A stretch of DNA of 64,000 nucleotides from positions 96,934,083 to 96,998,082 of the forward strand of contig NC_083560.1 of assembly GCF_019925205.1 (NCBI RefSeq), given 5' to 3'. How positions within the stretch are numbered: the stretch's first letter is position 1; each line of letters starts with the position of its first letter. The notes under the pieces are model-generated. The model was not told where the DNA came from. It did not search any database and was given only the letters and a program-made list of their open reading frames with translations. Made by a program: the position numbers and the translations under genes. This DNA comes from Metopolophium dirhodum (lineage: Eukaryota; Arthropoda; Insecta; Hemiptera; Aphididae). Shown piece after piece: positions 40,996 through 51,400 of this stretch.

Positions 40996-42486
40996 GAAGC
41001 GTAATGACGCTAGTATATGTAATTGCTGACCAACAATTATTGGGATAGAGAACCAGCACTTGACATCAATCAGAAACTTATGTAGCATAGTATATATTAA
41101 AAAGCAGTGTATGTAAAGAATTTTCCGGTTACCTACCAAGTATATCAATACTTTTAAGAGAAATTAATCTGTATCCGTAACTGAAAATGAACAAAATAAA
41201 ATTAACTTTTAATTTGTGACTGAACATTGTTAATATATTTAGGAAATAATGTGTTGTGATTGCGAATAAGAATTTATCTTTTTCTAGTTACTTATTAAAG
41301 TAAGTATTTGTAACTAATTGAAAATGTATGAATGCAAACAAAGTAAAAAATACACAACCAAAATGTATACCTAGTTTAAGTAGGCAGGTAAATCTACACT
41401 GTGATAAGGTTAATCAAATAGTGTAATTAATTATAACAATTGGTAATTGGAATAATGACATGCGTACTTGCTAGCCGATTTTGAGAAACTAAATGTCAAT
41501 GTGAACATGATTTGTCTATAGTGTAGTGTAATGCAAATGTGAATTGTTCAGTAAAATTAATTAAATATATTACCTACTCAAAAGCCTGTGCGAATGGATT
41601 GATGTCCCGTAACAGCCCGTCTAAGTCTTCGAGTACACTTGGCAATAGACGGTGTGCGGCAGGCAGTAATTGCTGCTGGTCCCTACGAATCCGGTTTGCC
41701 TCGCCGGATTCGACGAAATACAGCTGGCAGAATCTGCGTTGGATAGGATCGTTCCCGATCAAGTCATTACTTATTGTCCAATATCCCTGCCCATGAACAG
41801 TGAACACATTCGGTCCCCGACCTGGCAAGCGCCGTGTGTTTGAGGTCGGTGGAGAAAGCAGCAAATGCCAAAGTGTTGTTATACCGGCGGATGTTATTTC
41901 GGTAGTGTCTACCTTCTACCGAATCTTCAACCAACAACCTCTGTAGTAAATGCGGTGCAGGTGTCAACACACGCGGTCCTGAAACGGCCATCAGACCGTT
42001 ATTGCAGCATGTAGAAAAATGATTCGGGCTTGTTTCCTCGCACTTAAAGTGGCGGGCCCTACAATACTCCTGTCCACATTTCCGTCGGCGACAAAATGCA
42101 TTCTCACTCTCCTTGGAAGCAACTGAGGATCTCTGCCGGGAGCGTTTTCTCCAGCCCACACTTCTCGCATTGTTCTGTAACAAAGTAACACGGTTTTCTG
42201 ATTTATTTTACAAAATTGAAATTGATTAATCCTTGTGTAGGTACATGTTTGTAGCGCATACATTGGTGTATTGTTGATGTTCTCAGAAGTGTCAACAACA
42301 GAGTCTTATTTAATTGATGCTCACACATAATGTCAACAAAAGTAATGTGGTGGTGTAAAAAAATGAAAAAGAGTAGCATAATGCAAAATGTATTACAATG
42401 TAGAATACAAAGTGTTTTGTTTAAATACACTGAGTTGAAGTGTATTTAAGTACATAAGAAACACAAACAAAAGTAATCCGTAGAAT
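40996..42486. repeat. Right part of tandem unit 4
   Basis: Continues the interrupted unit from GAAGCGTAATGACG and stops about 41 bases before the unit end (at TCCGTAGAAT). Together with 21699-22044 it makes a nearly complete fourth unit. It carries a few private substitutions, for example near 41128-41148. Confidence 0.92.
41574..42183 (-). pseudogene. Helitron fragment, frameshifted (unit 4)
   Basis: Same reading frames and same frame break as in units 1-3. Confidence 0.75.
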
Positions 42487-42630
42487 GTCAATACATTTTG
42501 TAAAATTATACACACATTCTCGAAGACCGTCGTAACCGTCTAATTCTACAGAAAGTGTATGCAAAACTGTTTCACACGTAGAAATATCTAAATCGTCGTC
42601 GTCGTCTCCGTGATTTTCTTTAATTTTCAT
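42487..42630 (-). pseudogene. Start of a gene cut by the tandem array
   Basis: An ATG-started minus-strand frame gives about 48 residues with a GDDDDDLD acidic run and then a Cys/Leu-containing segment. It passes into the repeat array at 42486, where the reading continues only by chance for about 22 codons. It looks like the 5' end of a virus-like gene whose remainder was lost or moved when the array formed. I did not find the rest on the left side of the array. Confidence 0.35.
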
Positions 42631-42872
42631 TTTTAATTCCGAAATCTTTAATTTTCAACTATATAATATATAAATATTAACAAACTGAACATTTTTTTTT
42701 ACTCAATTTCAAAATCTTTAACGGTCAACTATATAAACAAACTGAATATAGTGTTAATAATTCAGTTAACGCTGAACGGCCGATCTGTGCAAATCTACTT
42801 AATAAATTTGTAAAAGAAAAATATAATTATTTATAATTAAAAATAGTTGTTTTTATATTACAAACCAAAATA

Positions 42873-44366
42873 ATGCAAAACTATCATAATAACAACAACA
42901 ACAACAACAACAACAACCAACAGCAGGTATACGACAATATACCGTCGGCATCACAATTGCAATCTCAACAACATTTACAACAACATCATATTTTAAACCA
43001 ACAATTACAGCACCAAAATGTATTACCGCCCATACCCGTAGGACAACACTCGCAGCAGCAACAGCAGCAACAACAACATCGACAAATATCAAATGTTCAA
43101 AATTTACAACAACAATGTGTTACGGACAACATGTTTGTCAGTCCACCTATCATACCGCCACATTATGATTCTATGACAAGTAAAGGAAAACGGATTTTGG
43201 CTTCGGTGGGTTACCAGCAAGGTGACGAACTCAATGACATTGGTTCAATGGAAAAAACCAAAGACGATTCCGGAACGGCATTATCGGTTGAAGGTATTAC
43301 ATCGATAAATGTGTCGGCCGTTAAAGACATGTTTACCACAGAATATTACAACGATTTGAGTATTTTTAAAAATATGAATTTAATGGACTCTGAGAGTTTA
43401 GATGAATTTTATTCGTACTATGATTCTATAATAGAAAATCCAGACATAAGTAGTACAATGTTTTTGACAATGTATCGCGAGAAATATAATGATTTATTTG
43501 AAAAATATCCAAGTATGGAATCGTACATGTTATTTGTGATAATGGGTATTGCTAACAATAGTTTTGAATATTTGAAAAAAAATTTCGGAACCGATAGTTC
43601 GGCCGTAAGCAATTTTATTATACGAAATTCTAATAATTTGTCAAAATTCGGACGAATGAGAAAAAACGGTAAACTGTCGACAGAAACAACTGTCGATGAA
43701 CAGCAACCACAATTGTCGTCAAATAATAACGATACCAATAATTCGGGTAAAAGAAATGTTTCAGTGTTAGATCCCGAACATCCGATGTTGTCGACAACAT
43801 ATTATATACAAAAACGAATATTGTTCAACATTGGCGAAATATCAAAATTTATTTTACCGTTGGATTTTTCGATATCCGAAGCTGTGGCAAAAATGGCAAA
43901 CATAAAAATATATTCTAAACCGCATAAACGTGACGTAAAAGGAGCAGAAATACGGTTTTCAATACCCGTACTATGTCGACTAAACAAACGGTCGGTTGTA
44001 AATTATGTTTATAACGTAGTCGACAGTGCGGATAAAATTTTAGAATTTATTTCAAAATGTTGCGGACACACAGCTAAACACATAAACACTTCGGCCAAAC
44101 AACTTCAAACGTATGCAAAACTCACAGACGTACGTACGACACAAAATACAGAATTTGCCGCAGAATTTATGTTTGCAGTTATACCGATGTTTTCGGTTTA
44201 TATGTTGGACGATCAAGTGATAGTCGGTCGTTGTTTTGCCGAGACAATGTTTTGTTTGAGTAACGCCGAGAGAAAAGCTGCGACAGAAACACAACCCACG
44301 AATGAAAATCCAAGAGCTTTTGAGGAATTGAACAAATATTATTCGGCTATAGAAAAAACTCTATAA
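42873..44366 (+). CDS. Uncharacterised 497-residue protein with Asn/Gln-rich N-terminus
   Basis: ATG start. Residues 1-85 are dominated by Asn and Gln runs from CAA/AAC trinucleotide repeats. Residues 120-260 and 310-480 look like two folded parts joined by an Asn/Ser linker near 290-305. No membrane segment, zinc motif or enzyme motif was recognised. The composition of the folded parts matches other virus-like genes of the window. It could be a structural or nuclear protein of the nudivirus set; no name is justified. Confidence 0.75.
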   Translation: MQNYHNNNNNNNNNNQQQVYDNIPSASQLQSQQHLQQHHILNQQLQHQNVLPPIPVGQHSQQQQQQQQHRQISNVQNLQQQCVTDNMFVSPPIIPPHYDSMTSKGKRILASVGYQQGDELNDIGSMEKTKDDSGTALSVEGITSINVSAVKDMFTTEYYNDLSIFKNMNLMDSESLDEFYSYYDSIIENPDISSTMFLTMYREKYNDLFEKYPSMESYMLFVIMGIANNSFEYLKKNFGTDSSAVSNFIIRNSNNLSKFGRMRKNGKLSTETTVDEQQPQLSSNNNDTNNSGKRNVSVLDPEHPMLSTTYYIQKRILFNIGEISKFILPLDFSISEAVAKMANIKIYSKPHKRDVKGAEIRFSIPVLCRLNKRSVVNYVYNVVDSADKILEFISKCCGHTAKHINTSAKQLQTYAKLTDVRTTQNTEFAAEFMFAVIPMFSVYMLDDQVIVGRCFAETMFCLSNAERKAATETQPTNENPRAFEELNKYYSAIEKTL

Positions 44367-44397
44367 AACATTGTTTATATATATATATACGTTTGTA

Positions 44398-44425
44398 ACA
44401 CACACACACACACACACACACACAA
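44398..44425. repeat. CA dinucleotide microsatellite
   Basis: A run of about 12 CA units in the 3' flank of the preceding gene. Confidence 0.85.
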
Positions 44426-44557
44426 ATACAATGATGAAAATTAAAAAAAAATTGATTTTGAAGCAATATAGTAATATAGTATCGTAAAAAAAAAATTGTA
44501 CGTTTTTTCTGATAAGCTAATTATTTAAATTTGTCAAATAAACGTGATAAAAAAAAT

Positions 44558-44782
44558 ATGGCAAATTCTGTAACGCCCGGTGGTCAACTTTTGTTAACCG
44601 ACGAACCTTGTATAAGAATACCTTATGTTTTAGGTATAGTCGTAGGTATAATTGTGGTTTTTGTTTTAATCATTTGGATAATGATGAGAGTAAAATCAGC
44701 AATATACGTATTGAATAATGTACCCGAAAAGAAAGAAGAAGAAAAAGAAGAGAAAAAATCATCAGAGATACCAAAAGCATAA
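44558..44782 (+). CDS. Small single-span membrane protein related to the ODV-E66 N-terminus
   Basis: 74 residues from ATG 44558 (an open TTG upstream is ignored). A CIRIPYVLGIVVG segment leads into one membrane span (about residues 22-43), followed by basic residues and a Glu/Lys-rich tail. The same CIR-P-VLGIVV block stands in the membrane anchor of the ODV-E66-type gene at 61264-61839, so this looks like a duplicated anchor module. The hydrophobic span followed by Arg/Lys resembles inner-nuclear-membrane sorting signals of baculovirus envelope proteins. Confidence 0.65.
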   Translation: MANSVTPGGQLLLTDEPCIRIPYVLGIVVGIIVVFVLIIWIMMRVKSAIYVLNNVPEKKEEEKEEKKSSEIPKA

Positions 44783-45097
44783 TCAACACATCATTACAAC
44801 TCAATATTGTAAAATATAAAATTTTTTTATTAAATAAATTGTATATACGTATTATAACATTATATATTTTTAAATTTTATACTAAATAGTTAAACATTTT
44901 TGTTCAACATTTAATAAAAATCATTTTTTTATTTTAATAAAATATTTTACAAAAACAAAAAAAAAATAAACAATATTTAATTAAATTATGAATACGACAG
45001 ATATTATATTATGTATTTTATCAAAACATGATAAATGACGACATTTTAATATTAAAAAAAAATACAATACCGGAATTGCCGGTGTTAAAAGTTAACG
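44783..45097. other. AT-rich convergent intergenic region
   Basis: About 315 bases of A/T-rich sequence between convergent genes; no gene recognised. AATAAA-like signals are present on both strands. Confidence 0.4.
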
Positions 45098-46342
45098 TTA
45101 TTCAAATGCGCACAATTTACAAGTAAATCGTTTTTCTTTTAAACATTTATTCATATTTAAATCATTAGGTATGCATGATAGTCCTACCCAACGACAACAC
45201 CGATAACAATGTAACCATTCGGTTTTTACGTGATTATCATATAAATTACTACAATATAAACACATATATAACAACGCGTTTGAATTTTTAATAGTTAATT
45301 GTTTTAAAAAAATCCTGTATTCCGAAGGATTAAATTCGTCGTTAATCGTAACTATTTTTGAATCCGATTCTATTTGTTTCAAACGAACAATCATCATTTG
45401 TACATAATATAAAACATAAACTCCACAATTATAATTATCTGTTTGTATTGGAATTTTTAACGCACTATTCATAGGTTCCAAGTACAATTCCGGAAAGTTA
45501 TTGTTCTTGAGCAATGTAGACGTTTCCAAAGTGTGGACACGATTAATAAACATACAAGTATGCGCTATCATGCTCATAATACTGTTGAAAAATTTTCGAT
45601 TTTTAGCGTATGGATTTTTAGGGTCTATAATCGTGCAAGTTAACTGTTTGTAATTTAAAAAAGCTATAATCCAATGAATTCGGTCGATATTTATTGGAAC
45701 AATGAGGACAGTGTCTTCGTGTATTATAAACTTTTCGCTGTTTATCCAAGGATCTGGTGTTTGTTTTGCGGATAAAAACGCTGAAATCAATCCGCACGAC
45801 AATGTTGCAAATGAAAACTTTTCTATTTCCGATGACGTATTTTGTAAACTTGAAACGTTAATAAATATATCTATGCACGTGTCTATGATAAAATTATTTA
45901 ACCAATTGTAATTTGTCAAAGTATCAAAATCGTCTATATTCAAAGTTTTCGTCGAAAAATCTATGACAGACTGATGATTTTTTTTTTCTTGTTGTTTTTG
46001 TCGTCGTAGTCGTTCTAAAGATATTAAATCGTGACATGTATCGTACACAGTCATTGTGTATTTTTTTTGAATCGGCATATCGATATTTTTATAATAATTA
46101 ATATCTTTTGGAAGACCATTATGCGAATATAGCGGAATTTTAGCAGAAACGTTCACGTTAAACGGTTCGGAATACATTATATTTTTTAACGCCATTTTAT
46201 GTTTAGAATTATACGTATTACGTGCCAATCTTTGTGGCGTAGAAACAATACAATCATGATATAATATCAACGAATATGATATAACGACTATACAAGAAAT
46301 TATTATCGATAATAGTATTAATACACTCGTATATTTTTTCAT
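45098..46342 (-). CDS. Membrane-anchored Ulp1-type cysteine protease with C-terminal zinc finger
   Basis: 414 residues. An N-terminal hydrophobic anchor lies at about 6-29. The C48 (Ulp1/SENP) fold is indicated by WLNNFIID near 147-154, then His223 in RIHWIIAF, Asp240 in TIIDPKNP, and Gln300 with Cys306 in IQTDNYNCGVYV, the complete catalytic set. The C-terminus (361-411) has Cys-x2-Cys pairs with a His-Cys in between, a PHD/RING-like zinc-binding module. Ulp1-type proteases plus PHD modules are common in insect transposon-derived genes; the added anchor is unusual. It may remove SUMO or cut viral proteins at a membrane. The frame is intact. Confidence 0.8.
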   Translation of the reverse strand: MKKYTSVLILLSIIISCIVVISYSLILYHDCIVSTPQRLARNTYNSKHKMALKNIMYSEPFNVNVSAKIPLYSHNGLPKDINYYKNIDMPIQKKYTMTVYDTCHDLISLERLRRQKQQEKKNHQSVIDFSTKTLNIDDFDTLTNYNWLNNFIIDTCIDIFINVSSLQNTSSEIEKFSFATLSCGLISAFLSAKQTPDPWINSEKFIIHEDTVLIVPINIDRIHWIIAFLNYKQLTCTIIDPKNPYAKNRKFFNSIMSMIAHTCMFINRVHTLETSTLLKNNNFPELYLEPMNSALKIPIQTDNYNCGVYVLYYVQMMIVRLKQIESDSKIVTINDEFNPSEYRIFLKQLTIKNSNALLYMCLYCSNLYDNHVKTEWLHCYRCCRWVGLSCIPNDLNMNKCLKEKRFTCKLCAFE

Positions 46343-46686
46343 TGTTGTGGAAAAACAATCAATTAAAGAGTTTACAATTATTATTATAATTTTATATTAC
46401 TAAAACCCTACCAGTACTTTAATCTTTTTTTGTTATTGTGCGAGGGGAGGGGCATCAGTATACACACATATATATATATACGAGTGTGGGTATGTGCGTA
46501 CGTAACACAAGTTTCTTTTTTTTTTTTGTATATAAACAGCTGAAGAGACTTTATAAATATTATTGTCAAAGAAAATAAAGTCTCTCAAACCTTATAAGTT
46601 GCGTTTTTAAACGCGGTACATTTAAAATTACAAATAGTTGATATTAATTTACATTTTAAAAACAACGATAAGTATTATTTTTAAAA
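46343..46686. promoter_or_regulatory. Divergent promoter region with TATA box and hairpin
   Basis: Between the protease and the RING gene. A TATAAAC box at 46531 is followed by an inverted repeat, AGAGACTTTAT at about 46543-46553 and ATAAAGTCTCT at about 46574-46584, with a 20-base spacer. The hairpin would be in the 5' untranslated region of the rightward gene. Its GAGAC/GTCTC arms equal those of the palindromes at 62.4-63.8 kb. Confidence 0.5.
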
Positions 46687-48021
46687 ATGAATTTAAACAA
46701 TACAACTACAAATGATTCATCAATCGAACCTACAACGATTGCAAATACTACTACTACTACAACAACAACAACAACAACAATTGCTGTTATTCCAACGGTC
46801 GTAAACAATAACGGTATTTTGGCTGGTGTTTCGAAAATTATGGTAAATAATAAATTAAAACGTACTCGTCAAAGCTTTTTAGTAAAACCGTATTCAACTA
46901 AACCGTATCCTATGGCTAAAGAAAAAAAAGAATTTTCTTCCGACCGATTTAAACATTCAACAAGATTAAATATTTTGAAAAATTTTTTAATAAAACTCGA
47001 TAATCATAAGAAAAACAATTCAAATGAAAATCGTTCGGTGTCTAAAAAAAAGGTAATAGAGAATTGGACGGTCAACGATCAAACACTATTTTTTGAAGAA
47101 AATCCAAATTTGTTAAGATTTAAGAATTTTCAAAAATTTATAACAAATTTTGATATTTCAAAAGTTGAAAATCATGTAACCAGCAGTGTATGGTTTTTGA
47201 ATGCAAATTTTTGTCCTGTATGCATGGATTCAAATATTGTAAAAAAGTTTTCTAAAATCAATCATTGTCAACACATCATATGCAAAGAATGTTTAGACAA
47301 TATAATATCTCTTAGTACGACGGTTTTAAGCACTTGTCCACAATGTCGAGGCGATATAACAAGTTACGAAACGTATGACGCAGATAGAGCAAGTTTAGAG
47401 TATAAAATAAACGTATCCCCTGTTCGTAACTTTTCTTTAAAAAAACATCTCATAATACCTTCGACAATTAGAAGTTATAATACCGATTTATTTTCGTTTG
47501 AACCAATATCCATAATCCCAGAAAATTTTACTGCAAATTCGTTACAACTTCGAGCCGTTGGATTTTTATTGATTAATGAAATAATTCAAAAATTTGCAGA
47601 AATATTGTTAAAATTGTGTAATTGTACGGTACGTAATGTAAAATTTATATTACAAAGAATAAAAAATCTATTCAAATCTCCAAAAATGGCAGTAAACGTT
47701 TATATATTAGCTGACGAACAATTTTATAGAAAATTTCCCGTAAACGTCGTCCCCTTTATGCGAGCTTTTATGTGGGTTCTTAACCATAAAATAATTCTAA
47801 ATTATTACAATAAAACTGTCGGTGGAATTGTATATAATTTAATAAATGTTCGTGAAGAATTTATACATGTACACAATTGGTTAGTAGATTTTTCAAGAAT
47901 AGACCGAGTGCGAACGTTAAACGATAAATTGAAATCTTTTCGCGCACAAGACATACCTCTTTCGATATTAAGACCGGATAATATTATTGATAATTATTTA
48001 ATGAATATACATAATTTATAA
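46687..48021 (+). CDS. RING-finger protein (444 aa)
   Basis: The N-terminus has a poly-Thr run (about residues 21-31) and a basic region. A C3HC4 RING lies at about 176-220: CPVCMD, then HCQHIICKEC, then CPQC. The 220 residues after it contain hydrophobic helices but no clear motif. Such proteins act as ubiquitin ligases or as nuclear regulators; baculoviruses and nudiviruses encode several unrelated RING proteins. The RING has all eight metal ligands. It is not an obvious relative of the spliced RING gene at 13872-15574 beyond the finger itself. Confidence 0.8.
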   Translation: MNLNNTTTNDSSIEPTTIANTTTTTTTTTTTIAVIPTVVNNNGILAGVSKIMVNNKLKRTRQSFLVKPYSTKPYPMAKEKKEFSSDRFKHSTRLNILKNFLIKLDNHKKNNSNENRSVSKKKVIENWTVNDQTLFFEENPNLLRFKNFQKFITNFDISKVENHVTSSVWFLNANFCPVCMDSNIVKKFSKINHCQHIICKECLDNIISLSTTVLSTCPQCRGDITSYETYDADRASLEYKINVSPVRNFSLKKHLIIPSTIRSYNTDLFSFEPISIIPENFTANSLQLRAVGFLLINEIIQKFAEILLKLCNCTVRNVKFILQRIKNLFKSPKMAVNVYILADEQFYRKFPVNVVPFMRAFMWVLNHKIILNYYNKTVGGIVYNLINVREEFIHVHNWLVDFSRIDRVRTLNDKLKSFRAQDIPLSILRPDNIIDNYLMNIHNL

Positions 48022-48401
48022 TATTTTTATGTTTGTATTTTTTTTTTTTTGTTAAACGTATATAGTAACGTATATAGTAACGTAATAGTAACGTTTTTAT
48101 TTTGTTTAAATTTTATTTTTTTTTTTAGAAAATATGATTGTAATATATTGTACTTTTTTTTTATAAAACACAAATAAAAATTAATAATAAAGATCTGTAA
48201 AAAGTTGTATTTTTTTCGTTATTGTTTAGTAAAAAAAAAAAATTATATATATATAATGTACAATATGTTTGTAACACGTTGATTTATTAGAAATAAAACG
48301 TATAATTATATCGCTTTATTCAGAATATAGTAGTATTGAAATAATAAAGGTAAAAAATTTTAATGAGTATTACGTAAACAGTACTACTAATTAGCAAAAT
48401 A
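48022..48401. other. AT-rich intergenic region with short repeats
   Basis: Contains direct repeats of ATAGTAACGT near 48061-48095 and long T/A runs. No gene recognised. It must contain the promoter of the large coiled-coil gene. Confidence 0.4.
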
Positions 48402-51400
48402 ATGAGTTTATTATTTTCAACAAATTTTGTACCTCAAACATCTGAAAGTAGTGAAAATACATATTCTGTTATTCAAATACGTTTAAACCCTGATCTTGAC
48501 GTCCAAACCACAATAAATTTCATAGATACTTTACAATTAATTAAAGACCTAGAAATCTCAATAGAAAATATAAACAAACACGTAACGGAGTTTCGAACAA
48601 ACATTATTACCGTTCAAAACCGTTTTTTGGATGCGTATCAACATAAGAAAGTTTCCACACAAATTCAAGAAAAACTAGACGTGTCCGTAAATATTACTAA
48701 ACAAATTTTTTCAGCAGTAGATTTTTGGATAAATATTTATAACGATTGTGTAATAGACATTTACGACGCTATTCGAGCGTACGACCGTGTAAAAAATGAT
48801 TTAATAAAATTGCACCATGACATAGAAACTAAACAAAACAATGAAAATTATTTTAAATTATTAGAATTTGACAAAAAACAAACATTGATGAACCGTATAA
48901 AAAAAGAAACTGAAAAACTTTTTGAAAAAGACCAACGTTTACATAACCACGTTAAAGAACTTGTAACTCTTGTGAAAGAATTCAATCGGGGACACATACC
49001 AACAAATAAAATATCCGGTAATTATGTAAATATTTACGCTATAAACGACGTAATGAAATCCGTTTCTGGACAAAATATTATACCTTTAGAAATTTTAATC
49101 GCAGGCATGTACCAATATCAAACTGACGATAAATTATTAAATAGTGTATACGGTTTAAATATCGATACTCGTAAATGGAATAACGTCAAACCTGATACAT
49201 TGTCGGATATAAATTTTCAATCTAACAACACGACAACTTCTGCCGAAGAAATAACGAAACATATAATAACGGATTTTAACGACGTTAAAAATAAACTTGA
49301 CAAATTTTCGGCTATTGCCAGTTATGCTAATAATACTTGTTCGCAATTATTTGGTAACAAAAATAATCCACCTTTGCCCAATACTGATTTACATTCCCAC
49401 CAAATACAAGAAATTTGTAAACTTGTAGTAAATCATATATTAGACACGTACATGAAAGATAAAAAACCAACAATAGTCGAAAAAAATTCTATACAAAAAA
49501 CATCACCACCACCACCACCACCACCACCACCACCACCAAGTATTGACGACCGCCAACCAAATCGTAAAATTATTACAGCAAAAAAACCGTCAACAATTAA
49601 AATCCAAACGATGGACAAGGCTGCGGTAGAAACTTTAAAAAATAAAATAAAACAATTAGAAATGGAAATACTTGGCTTGAAAGAGAAACACAGTAGAGAG
49701 CAAACAGAAAAGAATGATTTAATAAGAGCAATAACTGTAGATTTAGACAAGAATGAAAAAAAATATGACAATTCTGAGCTGCATATGCAAGAACGTAACA
49801 GAGAGAATTTAGAAAAGTTCGCGGAAGAACTCAAGGTGAAAAAAAATGAAATACAAAAATTAAAAGATCAATTATCCGATACACGACAGAGTTTAGATGG
49901 TTGTAACAAAAATCGTTTAGAACAAAAACAAATGTATTCGGAAAAAATTCAAGATTTAGAAAAACAAATAAAAGAGTTACAAAATACAAATGTAACGGTG
50001 TTGCAAAATTCCGAAAATTCAAAGATTATTGAAAATTTAAATATAGAATTGGTACAAACAAAAGAAAAAATGACAAACGACGAAATGATATCAACACAAA
50101 CTATATCACAATTACAATTATTTATAACGCAGTTACAGCAAACCATAAGTGAATTAGGTGATAAAATTGCAAAAATTTATGAAAGACCAGAATTTAATCA
50201 ACATATCGAGCTTATAGAAAAATTGATAAACGAACGCGATGCTCTTCAGGAAAAAATAAATAACACAAACGAATCTATGGATTTGGACCAATTAGATGTA
50301 AACGCTGTGGCACATGAATTGTCAACATTCGATTCGGACATGTTTAATAACATTTCCATGTCTTTACCACCAGTACAGCACGGTAGCCGCCGTAAAAATG
50401 AAAATAAAATTTCTTTACAAAAATTAATAGAAGACTTAATGAATCAACACCAAGAATACGAATCTTATACCAAACAAATAATAATTATGCTGTTAAACTA
50501 TATTGAAACTGATCCGAACGTTTCAAAAGTTTTTGAAGAACCTTTAAAAGCGTTATATAAGGCACGAGTAGCTTTGAAAAAGACTCACACCCGGGTAATA
50601 GGAAAATTAAAGTTTCTACAGGGTAAATTGTTTGAAAAACAAAAAAAATTCAAGAAAAAAAATATACGTAAAATTAAGAAATTTTATTTACACAATTCTG
50701 ACAATTCGGAAAATGACGAAGACGACGCCGACGTGGATATTGAAAGCCAACAGTCGGAAATTTTACAAATTGAAAACAATACTGATAGACAACAACAAGG
50801 ATCTAGTTTACAACCGCAACATATTGAACTATCACCAACTTTATCGTGGCCTATTTCAGTAGAAAATGATACAAATTTCAATATCGCAGACGTTGCAAAA
50901 ACATGGAAATTTAATAACGACAGTGATGATGATGATGATGATGATGATATAATAACTGTTAATAATTCAAATACCGAAAACGCACAAATCGCACACCGAC
51001 AGCATATTGAATCTAATTTACCGTTAATGCCAGAAACAACATTGTTACCAATTTCTGAAAACAGATTTGAAAACGCAATTTCCTTATTTTTAAACTCTGA
51101 TGAAAATATCGACGATAACATAAACATACAAACGGAATCTAATAATATCATACCGTCAACAATGTCTGAAAACGAAAAAATAGAAATTAATCAAAATATT
51201 GTACCACAACAGGAAATATTACCGAAAAATAGTGATATAAAAAAAAGGAGTGGCATTTTTATAAAAGATACTAAACCTTACAATAAAGATTTAAAAAAAG
51301 ATAAAAAATCAAAAGACGAATTTTTACTTAATAAAATCATATTTAAACAAAGTCCTTTGGATACGGCTCTTTTGATTCCAACCGAGCCGTCAGATTTAAA

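Noticed and set aside
40876..41148. 90-codon frame with an RTL repeat at the right end of the Polinton
   Set aside because: The repeat is a translation of the GCGGAGGGT end repeats and the frame crosses the insertion junction.
49433..49834. Open frame on the minus strand with a Gly run opposite the large coiled-coil gene
   Set aside because: The Gly run is only the complement of the polyproline codons; it is a shadow of the real gene.
50684..51151. 155-codon minus-strand frame rich in Ser and Cys
   Set aside because: Antisense to Asp/Asn/Gln-rich codons of the coiled-coil gene; composition explains the open frame.
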